64,000 nucleotides of DNA from Mannheimia varigena (GTDB lineage: Bacteria; Pseudomonadota; Gammaproteobacteria; Enterobacterales; Pasteurellaceae): assembly GCF_013377235.1 (NCBI RefSeq), contig NZ_CP016226.1, positions 620,001 through 684,000 of the forward strand, given 5' to 3'. Shown in pieces: positions 43,439 to 52,463 of the stretch. Made by a program: the position numbers and the translations under genes. Below the pieces are notes generated by a model. It made no database searches. It was given only the letters and a program-made list of their open reading frames with translations, and was not told the DNA's origin. Position 1 is the first letter of the stretch. The number at the start of each line of letters is the position of its first letter.

Positions 43439-45727
43439 CTATAAAACTAGTGCTTCTATTCTCAAAAACTCCACATTCCCCCAACTCAACCCCGCCACTT
43501 CATCATACAAATCCATTCCAATTAAGCAGTAAAATTGTTTACCGAAGTTGGTTTCATTAATAGCTTCAACTCTACCTGCGTGATAAAGTTCGGCTAATGC
43601 TTTTTCCGGTACTTGCACAGTGTAAGGCTGGAGTTTTCTTAAAATACTGCCTACTTGATCCGCATAGCGTAAGCGGTCAATAAGGTTTTCGGCTTCTTGG
43701 TCGAAAGGGATAATCATTGGAATTAAGTGGCTTGTGATCATTCGGAAATCTTCAGCTATTTTTTGGAATGGGAAATTGAGGCTTTGCCCTGCATCGTGAC
43801 ACGCCTTTAAAATATTGGGTTTATCCAGCTCTTTTCCTTTCGCTTCATATACTGCTTGGAAATAGTGATTGATTGCCTCTGGTGTTAGCAGATCTTCTGC
43901 ATGAATGTGCACCGTTGACCGCATACAGCCAGAAAGTAAGCCTAACTCTGGTGGTGCTTTCCACTGTTCTTCAGGTTGGAAAACCCAAACATTGCTTTCT
44001 ACAGATAAACGTTTTCCCTCTCGGTTGCAACGCCCAGCCGCTTGAGCAACAGAATCTAGCCCCGCTTCAGCTCGCATAACCAGTGGGAAATCGACATCAA
44101 CACCAGCTTCAATTAAAGAAGTTGCAATCACTCGACATGGCAAGTTTTGTTTTAAACGAAGGCGGATTTCCTCTAATGTTTGCGAGCGGTGTTTGGCACA
44201 CATTAGTGTGGTGAGGTGATAAGTCCCATCTAAATGTTTCGCTGAATCATACAAGGCTCGGGCGTGACGGCGGTTATTCACGATTATCAGCATTTGTGAG
44301 TTATCTGTGAGTTTGCTTTGCAGCTCTGCGTCCGTTTGAATACCGATATGTTTTACCGTAGTACGTTTCAATTTTTCAAAAAGTGCGGTTGGATTAGGGG
44401 CAATTTCTCGCACATTTTCAAACCCTTTATAGAAACCATTTGCTTGGTGAATTGCCGGTTGTGTAGCAGTACATAACACAACAGAACATTGGAAATTGCG
44501 AGCTAATTCATCAATCGCAGCCATAATTGGGCGTAATAAATTCAACGGTAGCATTTGGGCTTCGTCCAAAATAATCACGCTGCCGGCGATGTTGTGCAAT
44601 TTGCGGCAACGTGAAGAACGGTCGGCAAACAAACTTTCAAAGAATTGTACGGCTGTGGTGACGACAATCGGCGCATCCCAATTTTCCGATGCTAGTTTCA
44701 GCTTATCTCGGCTTGATTTATCAAGTAGGCTATCGTGATCAAAAGTGCTGTGATGCTCCAATACAGCCTCTTCTCCCAGCTCGCCAAAAGCTTTACGAAA
44801 TTCCGCAGCATTTTGTTCAATAATGCTGGTAAACGGAATCACATAAATAATTCGGCGAAGATCGTGCTGTTTGGCGTGCTCAAGGGCAAACGCCATTGAA
44901 GTAAAGGTTTTTCCACCGCCCGTTGGCACAGTCAGAGAAAACAAGCCTGTTTCCTGTTTGGCTTGAGATACGGCATAATCCAAAATTTCACTCCGCAAGC
45001 GGTTTACTTCCGCTTTACGTTGTGCTTCCTGCGTATTAGGTGTTTGAATGGCAATTCGCTCCCTAAACTGTGCAATAAATTGATTAAATTGCTGATGGAG
45101 TGCGGTTAAATTGGGGTAATTTCCTCGTTCAAGCGGTCTTTTTTCGAGATTGGCATAAAAAGCTTCCGTATCAAGAAAATCCGCATCGACAAGGCAAGAA
45201 TAGAGCATTCGGATAAAAAAGGCGTAAGAAAAGAAAAGTTCGTTTTTAGAAGGCTTTAACGGAGGTAAGGGCAATTTTTCAGGCAAATTAAGTTCTTGCT
45301 GCCAAATAGCGTCAAGTACCGGTAGATCTTTATGACCATAGCCAAATTGCTCTTGCAAACGTTGTGTGAGTGTAGAACGATTTTTCCCTTCTCCAGAACC
45401 ATTTGCTAACCCAGCGTGGTGTCCTGCAATGCAAAACGCCATCATTTTGCCCAGAGGCCCCCAACGTTCCACTGCAATTTTTGCACCGGCAGTAGAGTGA
45501 TTTACCCGTTCTCCGCCATGTAAACGCTTTTGATAACGTTCACTATATTTGCCCAAATCGTGCAATAGCCCCGTGCAGCGAGCAATTTCTTGTGAAGCAA
45601 ACGGCGCAGCAAATTCGGCGGCAAGCAAGCCAACATTATTGGCGTGGCTGAGTAAAGTTTGCCAATCTGAATGATCTGAAAGCTTCCCCGAATGGGCATA
45701 AAAAGACTGAATAGTATGTTCTTCCAT
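43439..45727 (-). CDS. cas3: CRISPR helicase-nuclease Cas3 (type I-C)
   Basis: Cas3 is recruited by target-bound Cascade and degrades DNA. An N-terminal HD nuclease has His28 and the HD pair at 56-57 (GLLHDLGKYSERYQ) and His103/104 in AGHHAGL. An SF2 helicase follows: Walker A VPTGGGKT (267-274), DEAQ (388-391), and motif VI in AQAAGRCNREGKR. Length is 762. GAAGG precedes the ATG. First gene of the operon; its upstream region is AT-rich and shared, divergently, with ycaO. Confidence 0.96.
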   Translation of the reverse strand: MEEHTIQSFYAHSGKLSDHSDWQTLLSHANNVGLLAAEFAAPFASQEIARCTGLLHDLGKYSERYQKRLHGGERVNHSTAGAKIAVERWGPLGKMMAFCIAGHHAGLANGSGEGKNRSTLTQRLQEQFGYGHKDLPVLDAIWQQELNLPEKLPLPPLKPSKNELFFSYAFFIRMLYSCLVDADFLDTEAFYANLEKRPLERGNYPNLTALHQQFNQFIAQFRERIAIQTPNTQEAQRKAEVNRLRSEILDYAVSQAKQETGLFSLTVPTGGGKTFTSMAFALEHAKQHDLRRIIYVIPFTSIIEQNAAEFRKAFGELGEEAVLEHHSTFDHDSLLDKSSRDKLKLASENWDAPIVVTTAVQFFESLFADRSSRCRKLHNIAGSVIILDEAQMLPLNLLRPIMAAIDELARNFQCSVVLCTATQPAIHQANGFYKGFENVREIAPNPTALFEKLKRTTVKHIGIQTDAELQSKLTDNSQMLIIVNNRRHARALYDSAKHLDGTYHLTTLMCAKHRSQTLEEIRLRLKQNLPCRVIATSLIEAGVDVDFPLVMRAEAGLDSVAQAAGRCNREGKRLSVESNVWVFQPEEQWKAPPELGLLSGCMRSTVHIHAEDLLTPEAINHYFQAVYEAKGKELDKPNILKACHDAGQSLNFPFQKIAEDFRMITSHLIPMIIPFDQEAENLIDRLRYADQVGSILRKLQPYTVQVPEKALAELYHAGRVEAINETNFGKQFYCLIGMDLYDEVAGLSWGNVEFLRIEALVL

Positions 45728-45988
45728 TTTATACCTTCAATATTTCCTTCCTAACACAGCAATACTACCTCTAACCTTTTATTCTGTATATATCCTAGAT
45801 AATATTTTCTTAATCTAAATCAAACACAAATTTCACTTGCAAAATTCAAGTAAAATTTGACCGCTTGTAATCATTTTTTCTAAGTTGTGAACTCTGTTCT
45901 TTCAGCAGAAATTTCACAAAAAATTTACTTATCTATGGGGATTTTTGCTAGAATGTTGCCATTTTTACGACAAATTAAAGGTATTATA
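45728..45988. promoter_or_regulatory. Divergent intergenic region between cas3 and ycaO
   Basis: This 261-base gap must hold the promoters of the cas operon (leftward) and ycaO (rightward). It is AT-rich, with TATTAT and TATATAC candidates near 45785-45815 on the minus strand and an uptake-signal (GACCGCTTGT, 45860-45869). I cannot fix either promoter with confidence. Confidence 0.5.
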
Positions 45989-47752
45989 ATGTCAGAACAA
46001 ACTTTTATTACCGGTAAAGATGCTGCACTTGAAGACAGCATTGCGACCTTTCAGCATAAATTAAAAACCTTAGGTTTTAACATTGAAGAAGCGTCTTGGT
46101 TAAATCCTGTACCGAATGTGTGGTCGGTGCATATTCGTGATGCGGATTGTCCGCAGTGTTTCTCAAATGGTAAAGGCGCAAGCAAAAAAGCAGCGCTTGC
46201 TTCTGCATTAGGTGAGTATTTCGAGCGTTTATCAACCAACTATTTCTGGGCAGATTTTTATTTAGGTCAAGAAATTGCGAACGGCGATTTTGTGCATTAC
46301 CCAACCGAAAAATGGTTCCCGATTGAAGATGAAGATGTGCCTCCACCGGAAATGATGGACGATTTCCTTTGGGAATATTTCGATCCGAATGGCGAACTTA
46401 CCCCTGAATTATTGGTTGATTTGCAATCAGGAAACTATGATCGTGGAATCGTCACTTTACCTTACGTTCGTCAATCAGACAACGAAACCGTTTATATTCC
46501 ACAAAGCATTATCGCCAACTTGTTCGTGTCAAACGGTATGTCGGCAGGTAACACCAAAAATGAAGCTCGTGTGCAAGGATTATCCGAAGTGTTCGAGCGT
46601 TTCGTGAAACATCGCATTATCACTGAAGCAATCAGCTTGCCTGAAATTCCGCAAGAAGTGATTGATCGCTATCCAACCATTAAGGCGTCTATCGAAAAAT
46701 TAGAGCAAGAGGGCTTCCCGATTCTTTGCTACGATGCCTCATTAGGCGGCGAATTCCCAGTGATTTGTGTGATTTTGCTCAACCCGCAAAACGGCACTTG
46801 CTTTGCCTCTTTCGGTGCTCATCCGAACTTCCAAGTGGCGTTCGAGCGTACCGTTACCGAGCTTCTGCAAGGTCGTAGCCTCAAAGATTTAGATGTGTTT
46901 GCTCCGCCATCTTTCAACAATGAAGATGTGGCAGATCACGCCAATATGGAAACCCACTTTATCGACTCAAGCGGTCTGATTTCTTGGGATCTTTTCAAAC
47001 GTGATGCGGATTATCCGTTCGTGCATTGGGATTTCTCCGGTACAACCGAGCAAGAATTTAGCAATATGATGGCGATTTTCAACAAGCACAATCAGCCGGT
47101 TTATATTATGGATTATGAGCATTTAGGTGTGTATGCGTGTCGTATTTTAGCCCCGGGAATGTCGAACATTTACCCAAGCGATGATCTCATCTACGCTAAC
47201 AACAATATGGGCTTAGATTGGCGTGAAATCTTGTTGGATCTGCCACACTTCCACCACGATGCGGAAACTTATCAAGAATTGCTTGATGAATTAGACGAGC
47301 AAAGCATTGATGATTTAACTCGTGTACGTGAATTTATCGGCGTAGTAGCAGAAAAAGGCTCAGCAATGCAAACCTTGCGTATCGGTGAGTTGAAATCGAT
47401 GCTTCACTTAGCTCTCGGCAACTTAGAGCAAGCATTAGATTGGGCGAACTGGACGGCAAATATGAACGCAAGCGTGTTCACCGCAGAACGCAACAACTAC
47501 TACCGCTGTTTAATCAGTACCATTGAGTTATTCCTTGATGAAAACCGTGAGCCGACTCAATACCGTTCTGTATTCGAGAAAATGTACGGCGAAGAAGCGG
47601 TAGAATTTGCATGGAATGCGGTGCAAGGCGGTAATCCGTTCCACGGTTTAACCGCTTCTGACGAAACGCTTGAAAATATGATCGCTCATCAGAAATTACT
47701 CAACGCTTACCGCAAAGTACAGAAAGCAAAAGTTAATCCGATTGCGAGATAA
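45989..47752 (+). CDS. ycaO: YcaO-domain protein (RimO-associated)
   Basis: In E. coli YcaO assists RimO in beta-methylthiolation of ribosomal protein S12. YcaO domains are ATP-dependent cyclodehydratase-like enzymes. The N-terminal signature ASWLNPVPNVWSVHIRDADC (about 36-55) and CFSNGKGASKKAALASALGEYFERLST (ATP/Mg site, residues about 57-83) are near-identical in style to E. coli. A C-terminal TPR-like part (about 450-585) follows. The frame is open 34 codons upstream, but MSEQTFITGKDAAL at 45989, with AAAGG before it, is the family start; length 587. Not linked to a toxin precursor gene, so an azole-peptide role is unlikely. Confidence 0.94.
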   Translation: MSEQTFITGKDAALEDSIATFQHKLKTLGFNIEEASWLNPVPNVWSVHIRDADCPQCFSNGKGASKKAALASALGEYFERLSTNYFWADFYLGQEIANGDFVHYPTEKWFPIEDEDVPPPEMMDDFLWEYFDPNGELTPELLVDLQSGNYDRGIVTLPYVRQSDNETVYIPQSIIANLFVSNGMSAGNTKNEARVQGLSEVFERFVKHRIITEAISLPEIPQEVIDRYPTIKASIEKLEQEGFPILCYDASLGGEFPVICVILLNPQNGTCFASFGAHPNFQVAFERTVTELLQGRSLKDLDVFAPPSFNNEDVADHANMETHFIDSSGLISWDLFKRDADYPFVHWDFSGTTEQEFSNMMAIFNKHNQPVYIMDYEHLGVYACRILAPGMSNIYPSDDLIYANNNMGLDWREILLDLPHFHHDAETYQELLDELDEQSIDDLTRVREFIGVVAEKGSAMQTLRIGELKSMLHLALGNLEQALDWANWTANMNASVFTAERNNYYRCLISTIELFLDENREPTQYRSVFEKMYGEEAVEFAWNAVQGGNPFHGLTASDETLENMIAHQKLLNAYRKVQKAKVNPIAR

Positions 47753-47764
47753 TCCAATTTAATT

Positions 47765-47793
47765 TGTGGGGCGGATACTTAGATTCGCCCTTA
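47765..47793. repeat. GTAGGG-type palindrome, copy 3 (diverged)
   Basis: GTGGGGCG..., with the right arm CGCCCTTAC, forms an imperfect 29-base palindrome between ycaO and cmoB, related to the copies at 20012 and 62488. Confidence 0.5.
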
Positions 47794-47830
47794 CAAAATT
47801 CAATATTTTATTATTAAAATCCCTGAATAT

Positions 47831-48793
47831 ATGATCGACTTCCGTCCCTTTTATCAACAAATTGCTACAACTTCCCTTTCTGCTTGGCTTGAAACCTTAC
47901 CGCTGCAATTAAAACAATGGGAAAAAACCACACACGCTGATTATGTCAAATGGGCAAAAGTTGCAGATTTTTTACCAAATTCGACCGCTTGTATTAACCT
48001 AAAAGATAAGGTGGAATCCATTCCAACAGCTCCGCTTTCTGAGGGCGAAATCAAACAAATTACCCATCACTTAAAACAACTAATGCCGTGGCGTAAAGGT
48101 CCATACCACTTGCACGGTATCCATATTGATACCGAATGGCGTTCTGATTTTAAATGGGATCGTGTGTTACCTCACTTATCTCCGCTTGAAGGAAAAACCA
48201 TTTTAGATGTTGGCTGTGGCAGCGGCTATCATATGTGGCGAATGGTAGGCGAAGGGGCAAAAATAGTAGTGGGGATCGACCCTACCGAGCTGTTTCTCTG
48301 CCAGTTTGAAGCAGTAAGAAAACTGCTCGGCAATGACCGCCGTGCAAATCTAATCCCTTTGGGTATTGAGCAAATGCAACCTCTTGCAGCTTTTAATACC
48401 GTCTTTTCAATGGGCGTGCTGTATCACCGTAAATCACCACTCGATCACCTTTCTCAACTCAAGGCTCAATTAGTCAAAGGGGGCGAGCTGGTACTAGAAA
48501 CCTTAGTGATTGATGGTGATGTCAATGATGTGTTAGTCCCTGCAGATCGCTACGCTAAAATGAAGAATGTCTATTTTATTCCGTCTGTTCCTGCTCTGAT
48601 TAACTGGCTGGAGAAAGTCGGCTTTAAAAACGTGCGTTGTGTGGATGAAGCCATCACAACGCAGGAAGAGCAACGCAAAACTGACTGGTTGGAAAATGAA
48701 AGTTTGGTGGATTTCTTAGATCCAAACGATCACAGCAAAACCATTGAAGGCTACCCTGCTCCAAAACGTGCTGTTATTTTGGCAAACGCTTAA
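47831..48793 (+). CDS. cmoB: tRNA U34 carboxymethyltransferase CmoB
   Basis: CmoB transfers a carboxymethyl group from carboxy-SAM to 5-hydroxyuridine at tRNA position 34, making cmo5U. The C-terminal Rossmann methyltransferase core has LDVGCGSGYHMWRM (about 126-139) and GIDPTELFLCQFEAV. The N-terminus contains DYVKWAKVADFLPN. Length is 320. The start codon lies in AATATATG with a weak ribosome binding site. cmoA is not adjacent. It ends at an uptake-signal terminator shared with ilvY. Confidence 0.95.
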   Translation: MIDFRPFYQQIATTSLSAWLETLPLQLKQWEKTTHADYVKWAKVADFLPNSTACINLKDKVESIPTAPLSEGEIKQITHHLKQLMPWRKGPYHLHGIHIDTEWRSDFKWDRVLPHLSPLEGKTILDVGCGSGYHMWRMVGEGAKIVVGIDPTELFLCQFEAVRKLLGNDRRANLIPLGIEQMQPLAAFNTVFSMGVLYHRKSPLDHLSQLKAQLVKGGELVLETLVIDGDVNDVLVPADRYAKMKNVYFIPSVPALINWLEKVGFKNVRCVDEAITTQEEQRKTDWLENESLVDFLDPNDHSKTIEGYPAPKRAVILANA

Positions 48794-48804
48794 CTTAACT
48801 AAAT

Positions 48805-48862
48805 ACAAGCGGTTATTTTGGAAGAGAATTTTGCAAATTCTAGTAAAAAAATAACCGCTTGT
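48805..48862. terminator. Inverted uptake-signal pair between cmoB and ilvY
   Basis: ACAAGCGGTTATTTT and AAAATAACCGCTTGT are perfect 15-bp complements at the ends of a convergent intergenic region. Confidence 0.8.
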
Positions 48863-48863
48863 T

Positions 48864-49751
48864 TTATTCTGAAATAGATAATAACTCCCAAAATGCCTTA
48901 ATAACTGGTTCTTGTAAACGTTTTTGCTGAACACAAACACCCAGCTCAAAAGGGGTAATTGGTGACAGCAAATTTAAATATGAAACTTGGTTATTCATTG
49001 GGCTATGTTTGATGACAACATCAGGCAATAAAGCAACTCCAAATCCCATCGCTACCATCGGCAATATCGCCTCGTGCCCGCTCACTGTTGCATAAATTCT
49101 AGGTTCTTTAATCTTTTGCTCTTTAAACCAGCGATCTATACGTTTTCTAACAGGACCATTTACCGGCAAAATAAAAGGCACATTTTTCCAATCAATAGGA
49201 GATTGCTGTAAAAATTGAGTAGCTTGACAAGCTACACGAGGAGCTATGATAGATAAATTTATATCATCAATGTAGTGAAACAGCACATTATTAGGCAAAA
49301 GTTCTGGTTTTCCTGCAATAGAAATATCTGCCGAAAATGATTGTATTTCCTGTAGGGCTTGTGCGGGATCGCCTGTAGTGAGTTTAATATCCACTTTCGG
49401 ATATTTTTGCCTAAAGCGTGATAGTATCAGCGGTAAATGGCTATAAGAAGCCGTCACAGAACAAAACACTTTCAATTCGCCTTCTAGTTCGCCTTGAGTA
49501 GGCGCAATTTGGCGTTGAAGTTGCAGCCATTGTGCCCAACCTTGCTGAGCAAATTCTAAGAACTTTTCCCCTACTTCAGTAAGATGAACCTGTCTATTAT
49601 CCCGCAAAAATAGCGGCCGCCCCACTTCTTCTTCCATACGCTGAATATGGCGAGTAAGGGTTGAAGCCGTCATATAATTTTTTTCCGCACTACGAATAAA
49701 ACTTCGAGTTTGGACAATATCCAGAAACAGTTTTAGGCTTTGGAATTCCAT
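48864..49751 (-). CDS. ilvY: LysR-type activator IlvY
   Basis: IlvY activates ilvC in response to its substrates acetolactate/acetohydroxybutyrate. The N-terminal helix-turn-helix (about 1-60: TASTLTRHIQRMEEEVGRPLF) is followed by a periplasmic-binding-like effector domain. Segments LKVFCSVTASYSHLPLILSRF, IKLTTGDPAQAL and FELGVCVQQKRLQEPVIKAFW match IlvY closely. Length is 295. ilvC, normally divergent from ilvY, is absent here: the gene instead follows a glycosyltransferase by one base on the same strand. The assignment rests on family resemblance recalled from E. coli. Confidence 0.85.
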   Translation of the reverse strand: MEFQSLKLFLDIVQTRSFIRSAEKNYMTASTLTRHIQRMEEEVGRPLFLRDNRQVHLTEVGEKFLEFAQQGWAQWLQLQRQIAPTQGELEGELKVFCSVTASYSHLPLILSRFRQKYPKVDIKLTTGDPAQALQEIQSFSADISIAGKPELLPNNVLFHYIDDINLSIIAPRVACQATQFLQQSPIDWKNVPFILPVNGPVRKRIDRWFKEQKIKEPRIYATVSGHEAILPMVAMGFGVALLPDVVIKHSPMNNQVSYLNLLSPITPFELGVCVQQKRLQEPVIKAFWELLSISE

Positions 49752-49752
49752 A

Positions 49753-50784
49753 TTATTTTAGCCATTCGGGGTTAATATCAGCAAAATTTAGTTCATTTAC
49801 ACTCTTTTTAAAGTGAAGAATATGCGTTTTTTCCTGATTATTAGGATGCCAATGTATAAAATTTTGTTCATCACTACTATAAAACGCAATGATTTTTTTA
49901 TGAAGCCCTGCTGCAATATGCACTGTTGAAGTATCAGGGGAGATTAATAAATCAGCAAAACGAATTAGCTCAATTGAGTCAAAAACTGTTTTTGTTTTTT
50001 CATATACAAAGACATGCTTATACCGTTTTGCTAAATTAGCTAATTTTTCTGTAACTTCAGGAAAAGTGAGTAGTATGATAGGCTTATGGCTATTTTGTGT
50101 TAAGTAATTTAATAAGTTACTTATCTGCTCATCACTAAATTTCCTTGCCGAACCAGCACCAAAAAGGTTTAAAGCAATGTAATTATTTATCTGATGCTCA
50201 GATAAATAATCTGTTACAGATTGCTGACTAACTTGATTTAATGGAACATCGTAATTGGTATTAATGTTACCAAATCCAACCAAAGATAAAGCATCTCGGT
50301 AAATTTCAGAGAAATGCTGCTTTCTATCAGCCACATTTAAATCAAATAAATGATAGTCTTGCTTCTGATAACCTACATAGTGTTTAGCAGAAATCATTCG
50401 CAGGAATAATAAATCACGATTGCGTAAAGTTACTGTTGGATCAATCACAACATCATATTGCTCTTTGGCTAATTCTCGACCACAACGAATATAATCAGGA
50501 ATACTTTTAGTCTTAACAAAATAAAGACTATCGATGTAAGGATTATTCTCAAATAAATAGTGATTTTTCCGCGAACAAACAACTCCTATTTTTGTATGTG
50601 GGGAGTGCTTTTTAATTTCACGAAAAACAAAGGAACTGACAATATAATCACCAATTTTTCCATCGTGACGAAGGAATAGAATTTTTTGAGGGAGTTGCTG
50701 TAATACTCGGCTAGTATTTTTTCTATCTAAAATGACTTTCCCAAGTGCTAATCTTACTTTTCTTAACGTTGCTTTAATACTCAT
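49753..50784 (-). CDS. Family 9 glycosyltransferase (heptosyltransferase-like), copy A
   Basis: GT9 enzymes transfer heptose or related sugars to lipopolysaccharide. This 343-residue protein begins with a basic helix, then ILFLRHDGKIGDYIVSSFVFREIKKHSP (GT-B N-terminal fold, key GKIGD at about 42-46). The C-terminal donor-binding motif is LLISPDTSTVHIAAGLHKKIIAFY. Sugar and acceptor are unknown. It lies one base upstream of ilvY on the same strand and 48 bases from a second, divergent GT9 gene. AT-rich compared with housekeeping neighbours, as LPS genes often are. Confidence 0.82.
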   Translation of the reverse strand: MSIKATLRKVRLALGKVILDRKNTSRVLQQLPQKILFLRHDGKIGDYIVSSFVFREIKKHSPHTKIGVVCSRKNHYLFENNPYIDSLYFVKTKSIPDYIRCGRELAKEQYDVVIDPTVTLRNRDLLFLRMISAKHYVGYQKQDYHLFDLNVADRKQHFSEIYRDALSLVGFGNINTNYDVPLNQVSQQSVTDYLSEHQINNYIALNLFGAGSARKFSDEQISNLLNYLTQNSHKPIILLTFPEVTEKLANLAKRYKHVFVYEKTKTVFDSIELIRFADLLISPDTSTVHIAAGLHKKIIAFYSSDEQNFIHWHPNNQEKTHILHFKKSVNELNFADINPEWLK

Positions 50785-50832
50785 TTTTACATACTATAAT
50801 CATCATTACTTACAATTAGCCTTATTATAGAG

Positions 50833-51876
50833 ATGAAATCTTTAGTTATAAAACTTTTTGGTACAAAAAAAGATAAAAAAGCCTTCGATTTTACTAAAAT
50901 TGAATCCGTTTTACTTAAACCTATTGGAGATGCTATTGGCGATGCGGTAGTCCATATTTCACACTTAGAACAGATTAAGCGGGCTCTTCCTAATGTCCAA
51001 ATTGCTGTTTTAGTTACAAAGCGTAATCAGCAACTTTTTTCTCAGGCTAGTGTAGTGGATTTTATTTTTGAAGATAAAGCTTCTACTTATTTATCACAAC
51101 GTAATAAATGGGATCTTTATTTAGATTTCCAGCCTACCTTCACAACCAAAAGTATTGTTTTAGATAAAATCTTAAACCCTAAATTTATTATTAACTTTGG
51201 AAAAAAGCAAAAGCAGGTTTACAATTTAGACTCTGTAAAAAATTATGATTTCACTACCGAATTCCCAAATCAAATTCATTTTGCTGATTATTTAAATTAC
51301 TCTGTTTTTTCTTCTTTTTTAGAAAAAAATCAAATTAATTATAATTTAGACATACCATACGAAAAGTACGATAGCGTTGAAGCAGTATGGCATCAATCAA
51401 AAATCAAGTTACTACTCAATCCGCAAGGCAGCATGCGAGAAATTCCAACCGAAGAACTGTCTACTTTATTATCCATGATTGATAGTGAATATTGGGAAAA
51501 TATTAGTTGTGTATTGACTAATACAACAAACAGTGAAGAATATTTAGCTAAACTTGAAGTTCCTTTTCAAGTCAGTTTAGCTCCCCAAAACGATATTTTA
51601 GGTTATTGTGCATTAGTTAATTCGGCTGATCTTGTCATTGCAGTTGATGGTGGGGGAGTACATATTTCTTGCGCCTTAGGCAAAAGACTACTCTCCTTCT
51701 ATGCTAACCATACAGCTAATATCGCACGCTGGTACCCTAAACCTAAAAAAGGGACTGAAACTTTTATGGTCGTGTCAAATAAATGGACGGAAAATAATAA
51801 TAACACATCAGATTTTCCTCTAGTAGAAGCTGCAAAATGGTTAAATAGCCAATTTGCAAAACTTTCAGAAAAATAA
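50833..51876 (+). CDS. Family 9 glycosyltransferase-like protein, copy B
   Basis: A 347-residue protein with the GT9 plan: VLLKPIGDAIGDAVVHISHLEQIKRALPN at the N-terminus and LVIAVDGGGVHISCALGKRLLSFYA near 275-300. Compared with copy A, the acceptor-side segment is quite different. The usual DT in the donor motif is DG here (AVDGGGVH), so donor use may differ. It faces away from copy A across 48 bases that must hold both promoters. Ends 25 bases before a terminator shared with rpmE. Sugar and acceptor unknown. Confidence 0.75.
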   Translation: MKSLVIKLFGTKKDKKAFDFTKIESVLLKPIGDAIGDAVVHISHLEQIKRALPNVQIAVLVTKRNQQLFSQASVVDFIFEDKASTYLSQRNKWDLYLDFQPTFTTKSIVLDKILNPKFIINFGKKQKQVYNLDSVKNYDFTTEFPNQIHFADYLNYSVFSSFLEKNQINYNLDIPYEKYDSVEAVWHQSKIKLLLNPQGSMREIPTEELSTLLSMIDSEYWENISCVLTNTTNSEEYLAKLEVPFQVSLAPQNDILGYCALVNSADLVIAVDGGGVHISCALGKRLLSFYANHTANIARWYPKPKKGTETFMVVSNKWTENNNNTSDFPLVEAAKWLNSQFAKLSEK

Positions 51877-51893
51877 ACCGCTTGTAATCTAAA

Positions 51894-51920
51894 AAAACAA
51901 AACCCCGCATTTGCGGAGTT
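51894..51920 (-). terminator. Terminator of rpmE
   Basis: Minus strand: AACTCCGCA-AA-TGCGGGGTT (one mismatch) followed by TTGTTTTTTT, 14 bases past the rpmE stop. Confidence 0.8.
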
Positions 51921-51933
51921 TGCAATAATTAAA

Positions 51934-52146
51934 TTATTTTGAGCTTGGAATGCTGAAACGTTTGTTGAAACGTTCTACACGGCCACCGGTATCAACAACA
52001 CGTTGTTTACCAGTATAGAATGGGTGGCAGTTACCACACACGTCTAAGTTTAAATCTTTACCCACTGTTGAGCGAGTTTTTACGACATTACCGCAAGAAC
52101 AAGTTGCCGTAATTTCTTTATATTCTGGGTGAATACCTTGTTTCAT
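51934..52146 (-). CDS. rpmE: 50S ribosomal protein L31
   Basis: L31 bridges the 50S and 30S subunits. Length (70) and the sequence MKQGIHPEYKEITATC match the zinc-containing type. Cysteines at 16, 18, 37 and 40 (CSC, CGNC) can hold zinc, so this is the C+ form; a zinc-free paralog would be expected elsewhere only if zinc starvation control exists. GGTTCTCTATA precedes the ATG and is a weak site. A structured leader lies upstream. Confidence 0.97.
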   Translation of the reverse strand: MKQGIHPEYKEITATCSCGNVVKTRSTVGKDLNLDVCGNCHPFYTGKQRVVDTGGRVERFNKRFSIPSSK

Positions 52147-52168
52147 TATAGAGAACCTCTAACGAGAC

Positions 52169-52225
52169 CATATCGCCACTTGCCGAGCCTTCCATTTTGG
52201 GGCTATTCCGAACAAGTACCATATG
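52169..52225 (-). promoter_or_regulatory. Structured 5' leader of rpmE (putative L31 autoregulation element)
   Basis: Three nested helices occur: CATAT/ATATG (52169-52173 with 52221-52225), ACTTG/CAAGT (52178-52182 with 52213-52217) and AGCC/GGCT (52186-52189 with 52201-52204). A long stem-loop thus sits 23 bases before the L31 start. Ribosomal-protein leaders of rpmE are known in gammaproteobacteria; identity with them is inferred. Confidence 0.5.
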
Positions 52226-52400
52226 TGATTAATAAAATGTTGAGCAGCTGCCCAACGCCTAAAAAGAGTGCGTATTCTAAAGAAATTTAGTATCAAGATC
52301 AACTACAAAATACTTTCTTAGGCATTTCACAGAATTTATTAAGTAAAAACTCATTTAAAATCAAAATGAATCACAAAAAATCAAATAATAATCAAATTTT

Positions 52401-52416
52401 TGTGAAATAGATCACA
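52401..52416 (+). promoter_or_regulatory. CRP-like site before tkt
   Basis: TGTGA-AATAGA-TCACA matches the CRP consensus half-sites perfectly. Its centre, 52408.5, is about 61.5 bases before the predicted tkt transcript start (near 52470), a class I position. Confidence 0.65.
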
Positions 52417-52433
52417 TTTTTAATTGAGATTTT

Positions 52434-52463
52434 TTGAGTTTTTTTTAGAAAATAGTGTAGAAT
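52434..52463 (+). promoter_or_regulatory. Promoter of tkt
   Basis: TTGAGT (52434-52439), 18-base spacer, TAGAAT (52458-52463). The predicted start near 52470 leaves a 47-base leader before the tkt ATG with TAGGAG in it. Confidence 0.6.

Noticed and set aside
45887..45988. N-terminal extension of ycaO
   Set aside because: The conserved family N-terminus begins at MSEQTF (45989), which has its own ribosome binding site.
45989..47752. Thiazole/oxazole-modified microcin cluster around YcaO
   Set aside because: The protein matches the stand-alone E. coli YcaO type and no precursor peptide, dehydrogenase or exporter gene is adjacent.
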